From positions 1-39,660 of the forward strand of contig MWDM01000014.1 of NCBI GenBank assembly GCA_002070565.1: a DNA stretch of 39,660 bases, read 5' to 3'. The stretch comes from Bacteroidetes bacterium ADurb.Bin139. Lineage in GTDB: Bacteria > Bacteroidota > Bacteroidia > Bacteroidales > UBA932. Of this stretch, positions 7,739 to 16,890 are shown piece by piece (within the stretch, counting starts at the first letter, position 1; each line of letters begins with the position of its first letter). The position numbers were made by a program, and so were the translations under genes. The notes under the pieces are model-generated. The model saw only the letters and a program-made list of their open reading frames with translations. It searched no databases and had not been told where the DNA came from.

Positions 7739-8520
7739 TATTCAACCGAATTGTTGATCACCACACGTCCATCCTTTTTGGCGGGTATGGGTTCTCCGTT
7801 TTTTGTAAACACATTGATATACTGCAGTATAACATCTCTAAGTGTTATCCCTGAATAGTCAACACCCAGATTATCCCGCAGCGCGGTCATCCTGTCTCCG
7901 CCCGTTAGCAGAAAATCAATGGTGGCCAGATAGTAGATTCGCTCATCATCAAGTGGCTGGCCATTTATGAGCAATCCGGTGATTTTACGGTTGTCGATCC
8001 TGAGCCGGACACCAGCCAGGGCCTCTGTACGGCTGCGGGCGAAAAGTTCGAACAAAGCCCTTACCTGATTGCCTTTCAAGGCCACCAGTACAAGAGAATT
8101 TTCGAACGGGAAGGCAGCATAAACATAGTAAAGAGTCAGGTATCCCTTTGGAAACGAAGTGCGTATGCCTCCGAAATTTGTCATTGCAAAATCCACCCTG
8201 TCCAGGCCATAATGCCTTCTTGCGATGGCCAGCAACGCATCGGCCGCCATATTGGAAAGAGGGCTTTCGGGAGGGTAGGAGTCCATTTCCACCGTAGTGT
8301 AACCAACCACCTGGTCCATCTTGCGGTTGAGTTCAGGGGAATATGCATTGATAATGCTCCTTACAACCGGGGAAGCCTTCGGCTGATAAGCCGAGGTATC
8401 CATAAGCACCCGGGTTGCCCTGATTGTCTGGGCCGGGGATGCGGTCATCCCGGTAATCAGGAACAGGACAGAAAAGAAGACAATTCTTATCAGCCGTTTT
8501 TGTAGCGCATCCATTTCCAT
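7738..8520 (-). CDS. Secreted 5'-nucleotidase C-terminal-domain protein
   Basis: A 260-residue protein corresponding to the C-terminal, substrate-binding domain of UshA-type 5'-nucleotidases. After a hydrophobic signal segment (about residues 10-30, ending near TASPAQ) it shows ESPLSNMAADALL, AMTNFGGIRTSFPKG, FPFENSLVLVALKG and TIDFLLTGGDRMTAL, all signatures of that domain. It has no metallophosphatase motifs; those are in the next gene. The start at 8520 (or the ATG at 8514) lies inside the upstream permease gene, an overlap of 25-31 nt needed to keep the signal peptide. Order (C-domain gene first) is the reverse of the fused protein. Confidence 0.9.
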   Translation of the reverse strand: MEMDALQKRLIRIVFFSVLFLITGMTASPAQTIRATRVLMDTSAYQPKASPVVRSIINAYSPELNRKMDQVVGYTTVEMDSYPPESPLSNMAADALLAIARRHYGLDRVDFAMTNFGGIRTSFPKGYLTLYYVYAAFPFENSLVLVALKGNQVRALFELFARSRTEALAGVRLRIDNRKITGLLINGQPLDDERIYYLATIDFLLTGGDRMTALRDNLGVDYSGITLRDVILQYINVFTKNGEPIPAKKDGRVVINNSVE

Positions 8521-9833
8521 AATTCTTTCCAGGTTACTTTTTTCCCGTACATGAGTATCCCCACTTTGTAGATTTTTGCCGAAAAATTAACCACTACCAG
8601 GAAAGTAGCAAAAAGCAGCAGAACCGATAGCAGCAGCTGCCATAGAGGAACCCCTCCGAAGGGAAGTCGTGCCATCATGACCATAGGCGAAGTGAAAGGG
8701 ATCATAGATGCCCATACAGACAGGGAACTGTCCGGATGCTGAAAGGTATGCATCATGATGAACAAACCCAGGATCAGGGGTATGGTAATAGGCAGCTGGA
8801 ATTGCTGTGTGTCGGTTTCGGAATCGGAAACAGAGCCTATGGCTGCGAACATAGAGGCGTACATCAGATACCCCCCCACGAAATAGAGCACAAAGCTCAG
8901 GAGGAATTTTCCGGCGTGTATTTGTGACAAGGTGCTTGCAATGCCCGTAAGCACCCCGTTCCCTGTATCAAAAGAGGCAATGGTTCCGGCCAGCCCGCCC
9001 TGAATCTGGGGAGCTGCCTGGCCCATTTCGGTTATGGTCCCGGTTCCCACCATGGCCATGACTATGAACAGGATAATTACAGTGAGCAGGATCCACAACA
9101 GGAACTGCAACAAGGCAACCAGGGCAATACCCACAATCTTGCCCAGCATGAGTTCCACAGGCTTAACCGATGATATGATGACTTCCACGATACGGTTTGT
9201 CTTTTCCTCGATAACGCCCCTGATGACCATGGATCCGTACATGAAGATAAACATATAGATAATGAAGCTGCTCAGGTAGGCGATGGCCATATACACTTCG
9301 GTTATGGTTTCCTTTTCGTCCCCTGTTTCTGTCCAGGTAAAGGCTTTTGCCGGGATATTGGTCCTGACATCCTGCATGATCTGCTGCAGTTGCGGTATGT
9401 CGTATGAATCGAGCTTGCGCCTTTCCACTTCCTGGCTTACCTGGCGCGAGATATACCTCTGGACCTCGGTATCGATCTGGCTGGTGCTGTAGAGTTTGAT
9501 ATCCACCTGGTTGTCTCCGGCATCCTCGATGACACAGACGGCATGGATATTTTTTGTATCGAAGCTGGTCCTGTATTCTTCCAGGTTACCCTCCCGCAGG
9601 AAACTGAAAGTGATATACTCCTGGTTTTCTAGCACGGCTTCTCCGATACCTGAAGGATCTATCACATGAATGATTTTCTCCCGATCGTCCCTGACCCCTG
9701 TCATGAGCATGGGAACGGTGATGAGCGCAGCCATCATCAGAGGGGTAAGAAAAGTGGCAATGATGAAAGATTTCTTTCTTACGCGAATGGAAAACTCCCT
9801 GCCAATAATAAGGTTTACCTTTTTTATATTCAT
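8490..9833 (-). CDS. ABC-2 type transporter permease (NatB-like)
   Basis: Membrane component of an ABC exporter. The 447-residue protein has a first membrane helix near residues 23-46, then a large extracytoplasmic region (about 47-185), then a cluster of roughly five helices to the C terminus. This is the NatB / ABC-2 family-transporter layout. The EEKTNRIVEVIISSVKPVELMLGKIVG segment between membrane helices is typical of the family. The start overlaps the ATPase stop by 4 nt (ATGA at 9830-9833), so the two make one transporter. Substrate unknown; sodium export as in Bacillus NatAB is possible but not shown. Confidence 0.9.
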   Translation of the reverse strand: MNIKKVNLIIGREFSIRVRKKSFIIATFLTPLMMAALITVPMLMTGVRDDREKIIHVIDPSGIGEAVLENQEYITFSFLREGNLEEYRTSFDTKNIHAVCVIEDAGDNQVDIKLYSTSQIDTEVQRYISRQVSQEVERRKLDSYDIPQLQQIMQDVRTNIPAKAFTWTETGDEKETITEVYMAIAYLSSFIIYMFIFMYGSMVIRGVIEEKTNRIVEVIISSVKPVELMLGKIVGIALVALLQFLLWILLTVIILFIVMAMVGTGTITEMGQAAPQIQGGLAGTIASFDTGNGVLTGIASTLSQIHAGKFLLSFVLYFVGGYLMYASMFAAIGSVSDSETDTQQFQLPITIPLILGLFIMMHTFQHPDSSLSVWASMIPFTSPMVMMARLPFGGVPLWQLLLSVLLLFATFLVVVNFSAKIYKVGILMYGKKVTWKELWKWMRYKNG

Positions 9834-10759
9834 GATCTTTCCTCCTTATTCGTTACCAGTTTGATAAAAATGTCATGCATGCGGGGAATGATCTCACTCA
9901 TGCCCACAATACTAACATGCGGCATGAGTGCCTGCAGCACCGCATTGGTGTCATTTTTCACTGACGGATCCACAACCATCTGGTATGCTCCGTCTTTTTT
10001 GCCCTGTGATACAACGCTGAAAGGCAGGGCGCCCAGGGAGGATGGTTCCAAAGGCTCAGAAGCCCGGTAGAGAATTTCAATATGGTTGTCTCCGTGAATG
10101 CGGCGGATTTCGTGAAGATTTCCGGTAACAACCAGTCGTGCATTGTTTATCAGGGCAATCTGATCACACATTTCTTCTACCGATTCCATATTGTGGGTTG
10201 ACAGAATGACCGAGGTACCGTTTTCCTTAAGCCAGAGGATTTCTTTCCGGATAAGCTCCACGTTGATGGGGTCAAAACCGCTGAATGGTTCATCCAGAAT
10301 GAGTAATTTGGGATTGTGCATCACGGTTGTGACAAACTGTACTTTCTGAGCCATCCCCTTGGACAGTTCGGTGATCTTTTTATTCCACCAGGCCTGTATC
10401 CCAAAGCGTATAAACCAGGATTTCAGGCTGGCAAGCGCCTGTGCATGTGTCATGCCCTTGAGCCTGGCCAGGTACAGGGCCTGATCGCCAATTTTCATCT
10501 TTTTATACAATCCCCTCTCTTCAGGAAGGTATCCTATGCTAAAGACATCTTCTGCGGCCAGGAGATGACCGTCAAAAATGACGCTGCCTGAATCAGGTGC
10601 TGTGATCTGATTGACAATCCTCAACAGGGTGGTCTTTCCGGCTCCGTTAGGTCCCAGCAATCCAAAGACCATTCCTTTGGGTACGACAATGCTTACATCA
10701 TCCAGTGCCAGGTTCCCGTCGAAACTTTTCACCACATTTTTGGTTTCCAGTATATTCAT
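9830..10759 (-). CDS. ABC transporter ATP-binding protein (NatA-like)
   Basis: The 309-residue ATPase partner of the downstream permease. Motifs: Walker A LLGPNGAGKTTLLR (about residues 34-47), Q-loop and YLPEERGLYKKMKI, signature LSKGMAQKVQFVTT in place of LSGGQ, Walker B LLILDEPFSGFDP, and switch His in ILSTHNMESVEEMC. The C-terminal 90 residues form the DUF4162-like accessory domain common in NatA-type subunits, ending IIPRMHDIFIKLV. Located 55 nt after the HhH gene with a possible promoter at 10793-10800. The SKGM signature is usual in this subfamily, not a defect. Confidence 0.92.
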   Translation of the reverse strand: MNILETKNVVKSFDGNLALDDVSIVVPKGMVFGLLGPNGAGKTTLLRIVNQITAPDSGSVIFDGHLLAAEDVFSIGYLPEERGLYKKMKIGDQALYLARLKGMTHAQALASLKSWFIRFGIQAWWNKKITELSKGMAQKVQFVTTVMHNPKLLILDEPFSGFDPINVELIRKEILWLKENGTSVILSTHNMESVEEMCDQIALINNARLVVTGNLHEIRRIHGDNHIEILYRASEPLEPSSLGALPFSVVSQGKKDGAYQMVVDPSVKNDTNAVLQALMPHVSIVGMSEIIPRMHDIFIKLVTNKEERS

Positions 10760-10792
10760 AAAACAAATCGGGGTTTAAAAAAATATATCAGG

Positions 10793-10800
10793 CAAATATA
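10793..10800 (-). promoter_or_regulatory. Candidate -7 box for the NatA-like/NatB-like unit
   Basis: The minus strand reads TATATTTG, matching TAnnTTTG, 33 nt before the ATG at 10759 in the widest gap of the run. No TTG is at the ideal spacing, the nearest being 15 nt upstream. A weak candidate for an internal promoter. Confidence 0.35.
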
Positions 10801-10814
10801 GGAAAAAACACCAC

Positions 10815-11588
10815 TCAATACAGATACCAGCCAATTTTGCGCGCCTGACCGCTCTCAAGGACCTTGTCCCTGACCAGATGTTCCAGGGTACAGGAATCCA
10901 ATCCCGCCGTTTCCCGGTAGCGAACAATGCAACGGGCCAGGTACCTGCCGATGTAGAGGTGCTGTGCCAGCTGGTCCTCTGTGGCGGTTCTCAGATCCAT
11001 CCTGGTAATAAAAGAGGTGTCTGCAAAAACGCGGTCATAGAATCCTTCCAGTCTTTCCCTGTCCATGCCCTTGACTTCCAGCAGCTGCTCGGGGACTGCA
11101 AAGCCGCCCAGTTTTTCCCTGTATTTTATAATGCTGACCGCATAATAAGGACCTATCCCGTATAATTTAACCAATTCTGCACTGTCTGCGGTATTGAGCT
11201 CAATTTTGCCGGGCATCACCGGCAGGTAATCCTCTGTGCGTGGTTTCTTTTTGGTGCCGGAAGGGACCATGTCCCCGGGAGTCTGGCTTTTCCCCGGCAC
11301 GGCAGCTTCCGGACTTTCTTCCCTGTCAGGCACAGGATTTTCCTGCCCGGAAGTGGCAGATTCCTTCGTCCAAACTGCCCGGGGCCTGTCTGTCACTGTG
11401 CTCTTTTTGGGTGTTGTTGCCGTGAATTCTGTGTACCTGTTTGATATTTCTTCTGAAAACAGGTCATCCTTCCTGATCTTGCGGCCGGGAACCAGCTGTA
11501 CCCAGAATATCCTGATCAAAAGTAAAATAACAATTCCCGCAATTCCGGTTGCATGAATGATGTAGTGATGCTTATTGCCCCTTTTCAT
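10815..11588 (-). CDS. Membrane-anchored helix-hairpin-helix (ComEA-like) protein
   Basis: A 257-residue protein with one N-terminal membrane helix (about residues 8-30), a low-complexity Pro/Ser/Thr/Glu-rich linker (about 45-125), then paired helix-hairpin-helix motifs: KIELNTADSAELVKLYGIG, IIKYREKLGGFAVPEQLLEV and a second repeat DLRTATEDQLAQHLYIGRYL with IVRYRE. This resembles ComEA, the DNA receptor of competence, and related Bacteroidota HhH proteins. It would be tethered to the inner membrane with the HhH domains outside. dprA elsewhere in the window is another competence-type gene, but a real uptake role is only inferred. Its start overlaps the rsmI 3' end by 17 nt. Confidence 0.82.
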   Translation of the reverse strand: MKRGNKHHYIIHATGIAGIVILLLIRIFWVQLVPGRKIRKDDLFSEEISNRYTEFTATTPKKSTVTDRPRAVWTKESATSGQENPVPDREESPEAAVPGKSQTPGDMVPSGTKKKPRTEDYLPVMPGKIELNTADSAELVKLYGIGPYYAVSIIKYREKLGGFAVPEQLLEVKGMDRERLEGFYDRVFADTSFITRMDLRTATEDQLAQHLYIGRYLARCIVRYRETAGLDSCTLEHLVRDKVLESGQARKIGWYLY

Positions 11589-12267
11589 GATCCTTCCCTC
11601 TACCTTTCAACACAATGACAATTTCCCCCTTTGGGGTATTCTGACCGTACCATTGACATAGCTCCGACAATGTGCCTCGCTTTGTTTCCTGGTGTATTTT
11701 TGTTAATTCCCTGCATACACAAGCCAGGCGGTCCGGTCCCAGGAACTGGCCCAGTTGCTCAAGGGTTTTGAGCAGTCTGTAAGGAGATTCATACAAGATC
11801 ATGGTGCGGGTTTCGGCAGCCAGGAATTCCAGGCGGCTTCGCCGTCCTTTCTTAACCGGTAGAAACCCTTCAAAACAAAAACGGTCTGCAGGAAAACCGC
11901 TGTTGATCAGGGCTGGTATCAGTGCGGTTGCTCCGGGCAGGCATTCAACAGGAATCCCTTCTTCCAGACATTCCCTGACCAGGAGGAAACCGGGGTCCGA
12001 GATGCCTGGTGTCCCTGCATCGCTTATCAGGGCAACAAGCTTTCCCTGACGGATCTTTTCCAGCACCGGTGCCACCTGCCTGTGTTCGTTGTACATATGG
12101 TATGATTCCATATGTGTGGTGATCCCGTGTTTTTTTAAAAGGACACTGCTGGTGCGCGTGTCTTCGGCCAGGATCAGATCTGCTTCCTGAAGTACTTTCA
12201 GGGCACGCAGTGTGATATCTTCCAGGTTCCCTATGGGGGTGGGCACTATGATCAGTTTAGAACACAT
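11572..12267 (-). CDS. rsmI: 16S rRNA (cytidine(1402)-2'-O)-methyltransferase
   Basis: Methylates the 2'-O of C1402 in the ribosomal P site using SAM. From the chosen start, the protein begins MCSKLIIVPTPIGNLEDITL, the classic RsmI N terminus. It continues with LILAEDTRTSSVLLKKHGI, ALISDAGTPGISDPGFLLVR and PGATALIPALINSGFP, characteristic of the tetrapyrrole-methylase fold. The reading frame is open further upstream to 12384, but the extra 39 residues have no family match and would overlap the preceding gene by 128 nt. The ATG at 12267 overlaps it by only 11 nt. Length from this start is 231 residues, typical. Confidence 0.94.
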   Translation of the reverse strand: MCSKLIIVPTPIGNLEDITLRALKVLQEADLILAEDTRTSSVLLKKHGITTHMESYHMYNEHRQVAPVLEKIRQGKLVALISDAGTPGISDPGFLLVRECLEEGIPVECLPGATALIPALINSGFPADRFCFEGFLPVKKGRRSRLEFLAAETRTMILYESPYRLLKTLEQLGQFLGPDRLACVCRELTKIHQETKRGTLSELCQWYGQNTPKGEIVIVLKGRGKDHEKGQ

Positions 12268-12691
12268 CTTGCAACTGGCTGAGAAATTTCTGAACTGCGG
12301 GAGTAGATAATTCCCAGGCGGGAAAATGTTGTGCGAGATAAGTTTCTGCCTGTTGCAGGTTCTTGAGGGACTGCAGGTCGGCAATTGTCTTTTCGTACAG
12401 GTTGCTGTCTTCAGAGAAAAGGGCTTTCAGGTAGAGGAATCTGTCGTTAAGGGGAATGACTTCTTTGAGGGAACCCTTATTTTTTGTTTTTGCCAGAGAA
12501 TCGGCCAGCGTGGGACGCCGTCCCGGTTCGGAATAGCGATCCTTAACAGTACCGGCAGTAGCAGGGGGAGGGGTTTCCAGTTCAAAATCAACGGGGACAT
12601 CAGGAACAGTCACAGGAGTATACATGGCGTCTATCCTGGCGGCAAGCCGGGCAAGCAATTCTTTTATTTCACGGTATTCCTTTTCGTTCAC
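12257..12691 (-). CDS. Conserved Bacteroidota hypothetical protein
   Basis: A 144-residue soluble protein without signal or membrane helix. The N-terminal 25 residues form a likely short coiled coil (KEYREIKELLARLAARIDAM), followed by a proline-rich linker to about residue 60. A conserved-looking C-terminal helical domain then contains IPLNDRFLYLKALFSEDSNL and LQQAETYLAQHFPAWEL. I have a memory of similar small proteins (LNDRFLF-like motif) in Bacteroidota beside the TonB-like gene, but know no function. It lies 24 nt downstream of the TonB-like gene and overlaps rsmI by 11 nt. Confidence 0.75.
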   Translation of the reverse strand: MNEKEYREIKELLARLAARIDAMYTPVTVPDVPVDFELETPPPATAGTVKDRYSEPGRRPTLADSLAKTKNKGSLKEVIPLNDRFLYLKALFSEDSNLYEKTIADLQSLKNLQQAETYLAQHFPAWELSTPAVQKFLSQLQDVF

Positions 12692-12715
12692 AATTCAAAA
12701 ATAAAGATAAAATCA

Positions 12716-13426
12716 TTATTGAGGAATAAACCGGTAAACAATTTCCCCTGTTTGCAGGGCAGGAGCATCTACCGATGCGGTAAACCGGCTTTGACGCGCT
12801 GCCCTCAGGGCATATTCCTGAAGGCAATGGTCCTGAGAAGAGAAATACGGTACAATGTCTGCCTTCTGAACATAGCCTTTCCTGTCCACCTGGATAGATA
12901 CGGTAACATCGCCCCCGCCCAGGCATTTATAAACAGGAATGGAAAGGCTCATGGCCTTGCGTCCTTCAAGCGTGTATTCCAGCACGGCCGGACCGGTATA
13001 CGGGACAGGGTCCTGCTTGTCTTCCCTTTTGTCCGAAATGGCCATCTCTTCCACACCGCCCTGTTCCTCAATTTCTTTACGGGATGCATCCAGACGCTCC
13101 TGCAACGCTTCAGCTTCTTTGTAAACCTGGGAAGGATCCGGGTGACGGTCATCCTTCAGGGGGCGGTTTCTCAGGGAAGCATCAACCGCCACGTTTCTTG
13201 ATTCCCTCTGTATACCCGCAATCAGATCATCCAGCCCTTCACTGACCCGGGCCCTTATCTCTTCCCTCTGTTGTTCCAGCTCCAGTTCTTCCTGCGGTGT
13301 GAAATCAAGGATAAAGGAGGACTCTTTTTGAATCATGGAAGACACCTGAAGCGATAATACAACAATTAAGGCAACCAGGTGCACAATAATGGTTAGATAA
13401 AGTCCGATTCTGGATTCCTGTTTCAT
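12716..13426 (-). CDS. TonB-like envelope protein
   Basis: A 236-residue protein with an N-terminal membrane anchor (about residues 9-27) and a charged, Glu/Gln/Arg-rich coiled-coil-like stretch (about 44-140). The C-terminal domain, about residues 150-236, resembles the energy-transducer TonB C-terminal fold (GRKAMSLSIPVYKCLGGGDV then VTVSIQVDRKGYVQKADIVP). The usual proline-rich spacer is replaced by the charged helix. Likely inner-membrane anchored and periplasmic. It is not next to the ExbB/ExbD genes at 19558-21824, so a working partnership is possible but not shown. Located 12 nt after udk. Confidence 0.72.
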   Translation of the reverse strand: MKQESRIGLYLTIIVHLVALIVVLSLQVSSMIQKESSFILDFTPQEELELEQQREEIRARVSEGLDDLIAGIQRESRNVAVDASLRNRPLKDDRHPDPSQVYKEAEALQERLDASRKEIEEQGGVEEMAISDKREDKQDPVPYTGPAVLEYTLEGRKAMSLSIPVYKCLGGGDVTVSIQVDRKGYVQKADIVPYFSSQDHCLQEYALRAARQSRFTASVDAPALQTGEIVYRFIPQ

Positions 13427-13438
13427 GACCGGGAAAAC

Positions 13439-14053
13439 TTAACTTGGGAGGAGGGTTTGCTCAATGGTGGATATGAGCATATTGATGGCTACTGTGTTGT
13501 GCCCTCCCTGGGGAATGATAATATCGGCATACCGCTTGGTGGGTTCTATGAATTGCAGGTGCATGGGCTTAACGGTTTTATCGTACCGTTCCAGGACCTT
13601 GTTTACAGAACGGCCCCTTTCTATGATATCTCTTGAAATGACCCGGGACAACCTGTCGTCGGCATCGGCGTCTACAAATATCTTCATATCCAGACAGTTT
13701 CTCAGTGGCGGGTCTGTGAAAATCAGGATCCCTTCCACGATGATGATCTGTGTGGGTTTTGTATGAATGGTTTCTGCAGAACGCGTGCAGGTTATGTAGG
13801 AGTATATGGGTTGTTCTATAGCATATCCTGATTTGAGCTTCAGAAGATGATCCACCATCAGTTCCCAGTCAATAGACTGCGGATGGTCAAAGTTCAATTC
13901 CTGTCTTTTTTCCAGTGGCAGGTGTGAATTGTCTTTATAATAGGAGTCTTGTGGAATTACAGTTATTTGCCTTCCGTCAAGACGTTCCAGGATTTTGTTT
14001 ACCACTGTTGTTTTTCCGGAACCGGTTCCTCCGGCTATGCCAATTACCAACAT
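13439..14053 (-). CDS. udk: Uridine kinase
   Basis: Phosphorylates uridine and cytidine to UMP and CMP in pyrimidine salvage. The 204-residue protein has Walker A GIAGGTGSGKTTVVNKI (residues 5-21), the QDSYYKDNSHLP nucleoside-binding segment, NFDHPQSIDW, IIVEGILIF, and DADDRLSRVISRDIIERGRS of the LID region. Length is normal. Starts 2 nt after the asnS stop and is probably translated from the same mRNA. Confidence 0.95.
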   Translation of the reverse strand: MLVIGIAGGTGSGKTTVVNKILERLDGRQITVIPQDSYYKDNSHLPLEKRQELNFDHPQSIDWELMVDHLLKLKSGYAIEQPIYSYITCTRSAETIHTKPTQIIIVEGILIFTDPPLRNCLDMKIFVDADADDRLSRVISRDIIERGRSVNKVLERYDKTVKPMHLQFIEPTKRYADIIIPQGGHNTVAINMLISTIEQTLLPS

Positions 14054-14055
14054 GA

Positions 14056-15447
14056 TTAAAAATCTGCAGATTTAGGTGTCCGGGGGAAAGGAATCACATC
14101 CCGGATATTTGTCATACCGGTGATAAAGAGGAGCAGTCTTTCAAACCCAAGTCCAAATCCGGAGTGGGGACCTGTTCCAAAACGGCGCGTATCCAGGTAC
14201 CAGTCAAGGTTCTCTTCCGACACATGCATTTCCTTCATTTTCCGCACAAGAATATCCAGGTTCTCTTCCCTTTGTGAACCCCCAATGATTTCTCCTATCT
14301 TGGGGAAAAGAATATCCATGGCCCTCACTGTCTTTCCGTCCCGGTTTTCTTTCATATAGAAAGCTTTGATCTCTTTGGGATAGTCGGTCAGGATGACCGG
14401 GCGTTTGAAATGCTTTTCCACCAGGTATCTTTCGTGTTCACTTTGCAGGTCAACCCCCCAGTAAACAGGATATTCGAATTGGTGTCCGCTGTTGGTCAGG
14501 ATCTCAATCCCTTTGGTATAGGTAAGGCGCACAAAATCTATGTTACAAACACTTTCAAGCCTCTCAATCAGGCTTTTGTCTATCATATTATTCAGGAATT
14601 GCAGGTCAGACGCACAGTGCTCCAGGGCGTAACGGACCAGGTATTTGATAAAGTCTTCTGCCAGGTCCATGTTGTCATTGATGTCATAAAAAGCCATTTC
14701 CGGCTCAATCATCCAGAATTCGGCCAGGTGTCTTGGCGTGTTGCTGTTTTCTGCTCTGAAAGTAGGTCCGAAAGTATAAATTTCTCCCAGGGCCATTGCG
14801 CCCAGTTCTCCTTCCAGCTGACCGCTCACCGTAAGGCTTGTCTGACGGCCGAAAAAATCCTGCGTGTAGTCAACACTCCCGTCTTTTTCTTTAGGCGGGT
14901 TGTTCAAATCCAGGGTAGTCACCTGAAACATGGCCCCGGCGCCTTCACAGTCAGAAGCGGTGATGATAGGGGTGTGAAGGTAAACAAATCCCTTATCGTT
15001 AAAGTATTTATGTATGGCGTAAGCCATCGCGTGACGGATCCTGAGCACACATCCAAAGGTATTGGTCCGGGGCCTTAAGTGGGCAATCTCACGTAGAAAC
15101 TCCATGCTGTGTCCCTTTTTTTGCAGCGGATACACAGCGGGATCTGCAGTTCCGTAAATTTCAATTTCTTCTGCCTTTATTTCAACCGCCTGTTCTGCTC
15201 CCGGGGAAGGGACCAGCTGCCCGCTCACCCTAAGACAGGCACCGGTAGTTGCCCCGCGAAGCATGTCTTCCGTGAACAGATTCATATCACATACTATCTG
15301 CACGTTATGAATGGTGGAACCATCGTTAAGGGCTATGAAAGTTATGTTTTTATTGCCTCTTTTGGTGCGGACCCAGCCTTTTACCATTACAGGGATCCCA
15401 GCCTGCATCTTAAGCAGGTCAACAATTTTGGTGCGTGATTTTATCAT
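14056..15447 (-). CDS. asnS: Asparaginyl-tRNA synthetase
   Basis: Charges tRNA-Asn with asparagine. The 463-residue class IIb enzyme has an N-terminal OB-fold anticodon-binding domain ([20 protein letters not shown], residues about 19-38). The catalytic core follows, with [42 protein letters not shown] (motif 2) and [16 protein letters not shown] (motif 3). The [15 protein letters not shown] segment separates AsnRS from AspRS. Sits 5 nt after ahcY. Its presence means direct tRNA-Asn charging and not only the GatCAB route. Confidence 0.96.
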   Translation of the reverse strand: MIKSRTKIVDLLKMQAGIPVMVKGWVRTKRGNKNITFIALNDGSTIHNVQIVCDMNLFTEDMLRGATTGACLRVSGQLVPSPGAEQAVEIKAEEIEIYGTADPAVYPLQKKGHSMEFLREIAHLRPRTNTFGCVLRIRHAMAYAIHKYFNDKGFVYLHTPIITASDCEGAGAMFQVTTLDLNNPPKEKDGSVDYTQDFFGRQTSLTVSGQLEGELGAMALGEIYTFGPTFRAENSNTPRHLAEFWMIEPEMAFYDINDNMDLAEDFIKYLVRYALEHCASDLQFLNNMIDKSLIERLESVCNIDFVRLTYTKGIEILTNSGHQFEYPVYWGVDLQSEHERYLVEKHFKRPVILTDYPKEIKAFYMKENRDGKTVRAMDILFPKIGEIIGGSQREENLDILVRKMKEMHVSEENLDWYLDTRRFGTGPHSGFGLGFERLLLFITGMTNIRDVIPFPRTPKSADF

Positions 15448-15452
15448 AATGA

Positions 15453-16847
15453 TTAATATCTGTAATAATCCGGTTTGAAGGGGCCATCAACAGCCACCCC
15501 AATATATTCTGCCTGTTTCCTGGTCAGCGTGGTAAGTTCAGCGCCCAGGTAATCCAGATGCAGACGTGCCACCTCTTCATCCAGTTTCTTGGGCAGCTGG
15601 TAAACGCCCAGTTCGTGTTTTTCTGTCCATAGGTTTATCTGTGCCAGGACCTGGTTTGTAAAGGAATTGCTCATGACAAAAGAAGAATGCCCTGTAGCGC
15701 AGCCCAGGTTTACCAGGCGTCCTTCTGCCAGTAAAATGATGGAGTGACCATCCGGAAAAATGAACTGATCCACCTGGGGTTTGATATTGACCTTTCTGAT
15801 GCCTGGATATTTTGTCAGGGCATTTACCTGAATTTCGTTGTCAAAATGACCAATGTTGCACACGATTGCCTGGTCCCTCATTTTTTCCATGTGTTCCAGG
15901 CGTATGATATCACGGTTGCCCGTAGCGGTGACAAATATCCGACCCTGGTCCAGGCAATTTTCCAGCCTGCGGACTTCAAATCCTTCTATGGAAGCCTGGA
16001 GTGCACAAATGGGATCAATTTCGGTGACAATTACCCGGGCACCGTAGGAACGCATACTTCTGGCACATCCTTTTCCCACATCTCCGTAGCCACAGATTAC
16101 CACCACCTTTCCGGCAATCATCACATCGGTGGCACGTTTGATGCCGTCGGCAAGGGATTCGTGGCATCCGTAAAGGTTGTCAAATTTGGATTTGGTGACC
16201 GAGTCGTTCACATTGATGGCCGGAAAGAGCAATTCTCCTTTCTCAAACATCTGGTAGAGCCGGTGAACTCCGGTTGTGGTCTCCTCACTGACACCCTTCA
16301 TCTGGCCCACCATATGTGACCACATGCCGGGCCGTTCCTTCAGGGTCTTCCGCAGCAGGGAAGCAATGATTTTTTCTTCTTCGTTCCCGGCAAGGGCATC
16401 CAGGGAGGAGGGGTCTTTTTCTGCAAGGACCCCCTTGTGTACCAGCAAGGTGGCGTCTCCGCCATCGTCCACGATCATGTGAGGGCCTTTCCCGTCCGGA
16501 AAAGACAGGGCCTGCAGGGTACACCACCAGTAATCTTCAAGGCTTTCCCCTTTCCAGGCAAAGACAGGGACCCGGGCAGCAGCCATGGCGGCGGCGGCAT
16601 GGTCCTGTGTAGAAAATATGTTGCAGGAAGCCCAGCGTATATCAGCACCAAGCATCCTGAGTGTTTCTATCAGTACGGCTGTCTGTATGGTCATGTGGAG
16701 GCTTCCGGTAATACGTGCTCCTTTTAGGGGTTTCTTATCTGCATAACGTCTGCGCAAAGCCATCAGGCCCGGCATTTCCTTTTCTGCCAGAAGCATCTCT
16801 TTGTTTCCAAAGCCGGCAAGCTCAATGTCCCTGATTTTGTAATCCAT
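15453..16847 (-). CDS. ahcY: Adenosylhomocysteinase
   Basis: Hydrolyses S-adenosylhomocysteine to adenosine and homocysteine, recycling the product of SAM methylations. The 464-residue NAD-dependent enzyme shows [54 protein letters not shown], the NAD-binding [20 protein letters not shown], and the C-terminal [21 protein letters not shown] and FKPDYYRY. Length matches the long form with an internal insert. The gene appears to head the 11.6-kb run ending at alr, with a good -7 box 9 nt upstream of its ATG. No SAH riboswitch fits in that gap. Confidence 0.97.
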   Translation of the reverse strand: MDYKIRDIELAGFGNKEMLLAEKEMPGLMALRRRYADKKPLKGARITGSLHMTIQTAVLIETLRMLGADIRWASCNIFSTQDHAAAAMAAARVPVFAWKGESLEDYWWCTLQALSFPDGKGPHMIVDDGGDATLLVHKGVLAEKDPSSLDALAGNEEEKIIASLLRKTLKERPGMWSHMVGQMKGVSEETTTGVHRLYQMFEKGELLFPAINVNDSVTKSKFDNLYGCHESLADGIKRATDVMIAGKVVVICGYGDVGKGCARSMRSYGARVIVTEIDPICALQASIEGFEVRRLENCLDQGRIFVTATGNRDIIRLEHMEKMRDQAIVCNIGHFDNEIQVNALTKYPGIRKVNIKPQVDQFIFPDGHSIILLAEGRLVNLGCATGHSSFVMSNSFTNQVLAQINLWTEKHELGVYQLPKKLDEEVARLHLDYLGAELTTLTRKQAEYIGVAVDGPFKPDYYRY

Positions 16848-16856
16848 CTTTTTTTA

Positions 16857-16890
16857 CAAAGGTAAGCAAAAAACAAAATCAGGTTTCAAA
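16857..16890 (-). promoter_or_regulatory. Promoter of ahcY
   Basis: On the minus strand TACCTTTG (16857-16864) matches TAnnTTTG, and TTTG (16887-16890) lies 22 nt upstream, one more than the usual 19-21. The -7 box ends 9 nt before the ATG, so the transcript leader would be only a few bases long. The -33 element overlaps the stop of the decayed LytTR reading frame. Confidence 0.5.

Noticed and set aside
10815..11588. A competence operon based on the ComEA-like protein
   Set aside because: No ComEC, ComF or pilus genes are nearby, and dprA lies over 12 kb away in another run.
12268..12384. N-terminal extension of RsmI
   Set aside because: The extra 39 codons lack family similarity and lie wholly in the preceding gene; the ATG at 12267 gives the normal N terminus.
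16848..16885. SAH riboswitch upstream of ahcY
   Set aside because: The gap before the ATG is too short and holds a promoter box and the end of the LytTR remnant; no riboswitch fold is visible.
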